NCBI GenBank assembly: GCA_009780185.1 | Contig: WRAN01000009.1 | Location: forward strand, 1 to 64,000 | Direction: 5' to 3' | From: Defluviitaleaceae bacterium | Lineage (GTDB): Bacteria; Bacillota; Clostridia; Lachnospirales; WQUN01 | Length of the DNA stretch: 64,000 nucleotides | Part shown: in pieces, positions 60,183 to 64,000 of the stretch | Position numbering within the stretch: position 1 is the first letter of the stretch | Layout: every line of letters starts with the position of its first letter | Program-made: the position numbers and the translations under genes | The notes under the pieces: model-generated | Database searches by the model: none | Told to the model about the DNA's origin: nothing | What the model saw: only the letters and a program-made list of their open reading frames with translations

Positions 60183-61278
60183 GAGCTTCACCTCCTGCTG
60201 ATTCGTCTTCTTGTGATGCATCGGATACTGATGCTTCGTTTTCTGACTCTTCTTCTTTAGGTTCTTCGAAGAAATCATCTATCATTGTATCGGTTTTACC
60301 TGTGATGGCCCCTTGACCATATCCTGCTGGGCCGCTGCGCACATCTCCGGTTAATTGGAGGAAGATTTCTTCCAGGGTTAGTTCTGTAGATTTCATTAGT
60401 AATATAGGAAGGTTGTTTTTGCACATACATCTGAAGATAAATTCCCGGATATCCATATCGTCTTTTTCACCGGAGAGGATTAAATCTATCGTACCGGGTT
60501 CTGTTGCTGATTTGGCTTCTACATTGCGGATTACCGGATATTCCTCCAAGGCTTTTAGTATCTTGGATTTTTCTCCTTTTACACGTACCTGCATACGATT
60601 ATTGCCTCGGCTAAGCTTGGCAGAGAGACGTTCGGGGGTGTCGCTGGCTACTATTTTGCCTCGGTTTATAATCATAACCCGGTCGCATACGGCGCTTACT
60701 TCTTGGAGGATGTGACTGGAGAGTATTACGGTATGCTTGTTGCCTAGGTTTTTTACTACGTCTCGCATCTCTATAATCTGCTTTGGGTCAAGGCCGATGG
60801 TGGGCTCGTCCATAATTATGACTTTGGGGTAGCCTACCATTGCTTGGGCAAGGCCTACCCGCTGACGATAACCCCGGGAGAGATTTTTTATCAGCCTGCG
60901 AGACATATCCTCTATGCGAACTTGGCGTTTGATTTCTGCCAGCATGTCCTTCCTAAGGCTGCGGCGTACACCTTTGATATCGGCCACAAAGTTAAGATAC
61001 TCGTCTACTCTCATGTCCCCGTAAACAGGAGGGGTATCCGGCATATAGCCGATTTGGGCTTTGGCTTTTTGGGCATCTGCTACAATGTCCAGCCCATTAA
61101 TACTTACTTCGCCGCTGGTGGCTGCAATAAAACCTGTCATGATGTTCATTGTTGTGGTTTTGCCTGCGCCGTTGGGGCCAAGAAAGCCCACGATTTCGCC
61201 ATCGTCTACGGTGAAGTTTATGTGATCGATGGCCTTGTGTTGACCGTAGACCTTGGTGAGGTTGCGTACTTCGATCAA
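60166..61278 (-). CDS. GldA-like ABC transporter ATP-binding protein
   Basis: A 370-aa ATPase: Walker A GPNGAGKTTTMN, Q-loop IGYMPDTPP, signature NLSRGYRQRVGLAQAM, Walker B VIIMDEPTIGLDP, H-loop ILSSHILQE. A C-terminal regulatory extension of about 130 residues includes an acidic tail (EEPKEEESENEASVSDASQE). The start is TTG at 61278 with GGAGTG 6 bases before, matching the family start IEVRNLTKVYG; the frame is open to 61410 but that part covers a palindromic element. First gene of the ATPase-permease-GldG-DUF4340 operon. Confidence 0.93.
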   Translation of the reverse strand: MIEVRNLTKVYGQHKAIDHINFTVDDGEIVGFLGPNGAGKTTTMNIMTGFIAATSGEVSINGLDIVADAQKAKAQIGYMPDTPPVYGDMRVDEYLNFVADIKGVRRSLRKDMLAEIKRQVRIEDMSRRLIKNLSRGYRQRVGLAQAMVGYPKVIIMDEPTIGLDPKQIIEMRDVVKNLGNKHTVILSSHILQEVSAVCDRVMIINRGKIVASDTPERLSAKLSRGNNRMQVRVKGEKSKILKALEEYPVIRNVEAKSATEPGTIDLILSGEKDDMDIREFIFRCMCKNNLPILLMKSTELTLEEIFLQLTGDVRSGPAGYGQGAITGKTDTMIDDFFEEPKEEESENEASVSDASQEDESAGGEAHDTHI

Positions 61279-61306
61279 TATAATCACTCCAATTTTTGAT
61301 TCTTCA

Positions 61307-61461
61307 CAGATTCCAATTATATATAGCGAACGATATTGAGAAACGTGATTGAAGGAGGGTTCCCGAAAACGCGAAATAAGCGTTTTTGGGCAGTTTTTCC
61401 TGACACGCAATCATGATTTCGAAAACCGTTCGCTATAGAACGCAAAATTACTTGGAATCTG
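61307..61461. repeat. 155-bp nested palindromic element upstream of the Gld-like operon
   Basis: Outer arms CAGATTCCAA (61307-61316) and TTGGAATCTG (61452-61461), next arms TATAGCGAACG (61322-61332) and CGTTCGCTATA (61427-61437), and an inner hairpin CCGAAAACGC / GCGTTTTTGGG around 61363-61390. It could be a non-autonomous mobile element (MITE-like), or a large hairpin in the 5' leader of the operon. No target-site duplication is obvious. Confidence 0.6.
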
Positions 61462-61553
61462 CATAGAGTGATTTTAACATATATGTAATATTTTGTGGGT
61501 AAATATTTTGTAACTGGTTAAAACCGCAGCTTTGAACCATATAGGGCTACTGA

Positions 61554-61610
61554 TAAAAAAAGCGGTCACATTAAGCATTTTAATTCCTATAAATGCTTAA
61601 TGTAACCGCT
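61554..61610 (-). terminator. Intrinsic terminator after hisS
   Basis: A 20-base stem AGCGGTYACATTAAGCATTT with its complement (one mismatch), loop of 10, followed on the minus strand by seven T. Confidence 0.92.
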
Positions 61611-61630
61611 CTATCTAAACACATCTCATA

Positions 61631-62866
61631 TCATTTCAAGAAAGCCGCCAGCTCTTCAAAGCTTACTTTTGTTTGATCTCCTGTTTGCATGTTTTTTATC
61701 ATAGCTGCATTTTCTTCTAGCTCGCTACATCCCAGTATTGTGGTATAGCTTGCTTGGATTTTGTTGGCGTACTTCATTTGGGCTTTTACACTTCGCCCTA
61801 GCAAATCGCTTTCTGCTTTTATACTTGCCTGGCGTAGGATATAGGCTAGTTGGTGAGACTGCCTTGCGCCTTCAGGGTCTGCGCTTCCTATGAAAATAGT
61901 TGGGCCGGTTTCTACTGCCGGGATACTGGCCTGTTCTTTCAATTGGAGGATTAGGCGCTCTATACCCATCCCGAAACCTACGCCGCCGGTAGCTTGGCCT
62001 CCTACTTGGGCTATTAGGCCATCGTAACGCCCGCCTCCAAGTACTGTAAAACCTGGGGCAATAAATTCGAATACGGTGCGGGTGTAGTAATCAAGACCTC
62101 GTACTACTTTTGGGTCAACTATAAAAGGGATATTCATGTTGGTTAGCAGGAGTTGTAATTCTTCGAAGTGGGTACGACATTCTTCATCTAGGGCATCTAG
62201 TACCATGGGTGCGTCTGTTAGTAAAGCTTGGCAGTTATCTACTTTGCAATCCAGTATGCGAAGAGGATTTTTGTTGAAGCGCTCACGGCAGGTTGAGCAG
62301 AATTTCTCCAATCTATCTCCTATATATTCTTTTAAACGCTGATGATAAACAGGGCGGCAATCTGTACATCCGATGCTATTAACATGAAGAAGTACATTTT
62401 CTACGTTGAGTTTATTTATTAGGGTGTAACCTAGAGACAATACCTCGGCTTCTGTGGCGGGGCTATATGCACCAAAGACTTCAACTCCAAATTGGTGATG
62501 CTGGCGATACCGCCCGTGCTGAGGTTTTTCATAACGGAAATTTGGACCGATATAGAATAACTTTGTGGGTTGAGGTTGATTGTGAAGGCCCCGCTCTACA
62601 TAAGTGCGGGCTACACCTGCGGTTTGTTCCGGCCTTAGAGATAGACTTCTGCCGCCTTTATCTTCAAAGGTGTACATTTCCTTTTGCACTATGTCAGTGG
62701 TATCCCCTACCCCGCGGAGGAATAGCTCCGTATGCTCAAAAGCTGGGGTACGGATTTCTGTGTAGCCGTAGGCATCGGTTATATTGCGGATTTCGTCTTC
62801 TACATAGCGCCATAGACGCATATCTTCTCCGTAGATATCGTGGGTTCCTTTTGGGGCTTGTATCAT
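61631..62866 (-). CDS. hisS: Histidine--tRNA ligase
   Basis: A 411-aa class II aminoacyl-tRNA synthetase. Motifs: start IQAPKGTHDIYGED, motif 2 NFRYEKPQHGRYRQHHQFGV, histidine-specific blocks RGLDYYTRTVFE and GGGRYDGL, motif 3 GFGMGIERLIL, and a C-terminal anticodon-binding domain (AYILRQASIKAESDLLGRSV). Cysteines FCSTCRERF and CTDC sit in the insertion. The ATG at 62866 overlaps the hemZ-like stop by ATGA; it starts exactly at the conserved protein start, while an upstream frame lies inside hemZ. The hemZ-hisS order is typical of Clostridia. Confidence 0.96.
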   Translation of the reverse strand: MIQAPKGTHDIYGEDMRLWRYVEDEIRNITDAYGYTEIRTPAFEHTELFLRGVGDTTDIVQKEMYTFEDKGGRSLSLRPEQTAGVARTYVERGLHNQPQPTKLFYIGPNFRYEKPQHGRYRQHHQFGVEVFGAYSPATEAEVLSLGYTLINKLNVENVLLHVNSIGCTDCRPVYHQRLKEYIGDRLEKFCSTCRERFNKNPLRILDCKVDNCQALLTDAPMVLDALDEECRTHFEELQLLLTNMNIPFIVDPKVVRGLDYYTRTVFEFIAPGFTVLGGGRYDGLIAQVGGQATGGVGFGMGIERLILQLKEQASIPAVETGPTIFIGSADPEGARQSHQLAYILRQASIKAESDLLGRSVKAQMKYANKIQASYTTILGCSELEENAAMIKNMQTGDQTKVSFEELAAFLK

Positions 62867-64000
62867 ACGTTTTGCCTTCTTTCTATATAAATGTCTGGGT
62901 TCTTTGGATTGAATGTCCGGGTAATCTTTGTGCCTTCTATATACTTGCTTACCGCAGCGGCTCCTACCCCCAGCACTGTATGGATTTCTGCCATCATACC
63001 TACATTGTATAGGCACTCTTTGCCTGGGAGGCTATATCCTGTGTTCTCGAAAAGTGCGGCCATGTTTTTTTGACGATATAAATAGTAAGGATTGAGGCCC
63101 TGAGAAACGCATCCATTATGAGCTATCTTAAGTTGTGATTCTATGATTTTAGCCTCTGGGGAAAGATAGGACTGGTCTATTCTTTGCTCATTTAGCTTGG
63201 AGGCTCGTTTTATTGCTAGGGTATGGATGGTTATATTTTCGGGGGCCAGTTTTTCCAAGGTTTCCATTGTGTGATGCATATCGGCGGGCGTCTCTCCTGG
63301 CAGCCCTGCTATTATATCTGTATTGATACAGATGAAGCCTTCTTCGCGGGCCATTTCGTAGGCTTGGAAGAAGTCTTTGGCTGTGTGGTTGCGGCCTATA
63401 GCCTTTAAAGTGCGGTCATTGAAGGTTTGAGGATTTATTGATATGCGATTTACGTTGTACTTTTTCATTATTTTTAACTTACTGCGAGTGATGGTGTCGG
63501 GGCGGCCTGCTTCTACGGTAAACTCCGCCGCCTTTGGGACAGCGTACAGTAACTTTTCCAACATATCATCTGTTAGGGCTGTTGGGGTGCCGCCACCTAT
63601 ATATATTGACGAAATATTTTCATCAAGCTTCGGGATTTCTTTGATAATGGCTTTGATATACCTAGCCTGCATGTCTTCGTCCCATGGTTTGTGGGCTGTG
63701 TTGAAGGAGCAATAGATGCAGCGTGATGGACAAAAAGGTATACTTACATATAAACCTATGGTGTTGGTGATTAATTTTGCTAGACTTATTTCCGCATGGG
63801 CTACTTCTACTGCCAGTTTTGCCCTGTCATCCTGAACTTTGAATATGTTTGTCAGTGTATTGATACATTCAGAGTCGGGTTGGCTCTTTGCCATCCATTC
63901 CCGTACCATTTTGGTTGGGCGTACTCCTGTTAGTGCTCCCCATGGGGTAAAAGCACCTACGGCCTTTTGCAGCGCGTGATATAGCACTAACATAGCATGG
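62863..64000 (-). CDS. hemZ: HemZ-type radical SAM coproporphyrinogen III oxidase-like protein (N-terminus beyond window)
   Basis: A radical SAM protein whose start lies right of the window; at least 378 residues are seen, and the frame is open to the edge (HemZ proteins are about 490 aa). The part present has WGALTGVRPTK, the cluster motif CPSRCIYCSF (C-x3-C-x2-C), YIGGGTPTAL, VEAGRPDTIT, SINPQTFND, DIIAGLPGET and the C-terminal YLYRQKN, GKECLYNVGMM typical of HemZ rather than HemN. HemZ-type proteins are often found without other heme genes, and actual oxidase activity is doubtful in many anaerobes. It is coupled to hisS through a 4-base overlap. Confidence 0.92.
   Translation of the reverse strand, partial: HAMLVLYHALQKAVGAFTPWGALTGVRPTKMVREWMAKSQPDSECINTLTNIFKVQDDRAKLAVEVAHAEISLAKLITNTIGLYVSIPFCPSRCIYCSFNTAHKPWDEDMQARYIKAIIKEIPKLDENISSIYIGGGTPTALTDDMLEKLLYAVPKAAEFTVEAGRPDTITRSKLKIMKKYNVNRISINPQTFNDRTLKAIGRNHTAKDFFQAYEMAREEGFICINTDIIAGLPGETPADMHHTMETLEKLAPENITIHTLAIKRASKLNEQRIDQSYLSPEAKIIESQLKIAHNGCVSQGLNPYYLYRQKNMAALFENTGYSLPGKECLYNVGMMAEIHTVLGVGAAAVSKYIEGTKITRTFNPKNPDIYIERRQNV

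Noticed and set aside
61279-61410. N-terminal extension of the GldA-like ATPase
   Set aside because: It covers the palindromic element, lacks a ribosome binding site, and the TTG at 61278 with GGAGTG matches the family start.

Overview
The window reads as a chromosomal segment of a low-to-moderate GC Gram-positive anaerobe of the Clostridia type, probably spore-forming. The signs are AGGAGG-type ribosome binding sites, short intergenic gaps with strong intrinsic terminators, a flavodiiron protein, a HemZ-type radical SAM enzyme, a Noc homologue, S-layer-homology surface proteins and two proteins that look like spore-surface components. TGA is used as a stop throughout. I see no tRNA, rRNA, insertion sequence, prophage or CRISPR array.

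Layout. 0.3-1.8 kb: an HTH-TPR regulator overlapped by a previously easy-to-miss 50-codon secreted-peptide gene (candidate RRNPP quorum-sensing pair) with a strong promoter and palindromic sites. 2.0-7.3 kb: flavodiiron protein, Noc-like DNA-binding protein, Ca2+-type P-ATPase with a structured leader. 7.4-11.3 kb: a heterodimeric ABC exporter whose codon usage looks different from its neighbours. 11.4-16.2 kb: zinc-ribbon membrane protein, sialate O-acetylesterase family protein, PPK2-type kinase and RadC. 16.4-25.0 kb: three consecutive surface or spore-coat type genes (Cys/Gly-rich protein, a 1770-residue protein with ten DUF11 repeats, an S-layer-anchored beta-helix protein). 25.1-27.8 kb: small housekeeping genes, including a thiamine pyrophosphokinase with no canonical start codon. 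27.85-28.22 kb: a compact locus with promoter, structured leader, 30-aa membrane peptide, terminator and antisense promoter, arranged like a type I toxin-antitoxin. 28.3-32.6 kb: a doubled HTH-TPR regulator, a phosphoesterase and the rsmD-coaD operon. 32.9-35.4 kb: an exported protein with an ABC transporter.

The standout is 35.6-56.3 kb, two convergent operons. The rightward one encodes a zinc-ribbon TRAFAC-like GTPase, an S-layer-homology lipoprotein, an ABC-2 transporter, a 1003-aa zinc-ribbon protein with fibronectin-like C-terminal repeats, a GAP1-like protein and a polytopic membrane protein. The leftward one encodes a GrpE-like factor, a lid-less Hsp70, an Hsp70 fused to a VWA domain, a second GAP1-like paralogue, GpsA and a transglutaminase-like protein. 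Nearly every gene junction overlaps or is within a few dozen bases. GTPase plus GAP1-like proteins are the core of NTP-dependent conflict systems described by comparative genomics; joining that core to a private Hsp70/GrpE machine and an envelope module is the candidate new system here. Its function is inferred, not shown.

56.4-61.3 kb holds a Gld-like ABC operon behind a 155-bp palindromic element, and 61.6-64.0 kb holds hisS and a truncated (by the window edge) hemZ, translationally coupled.
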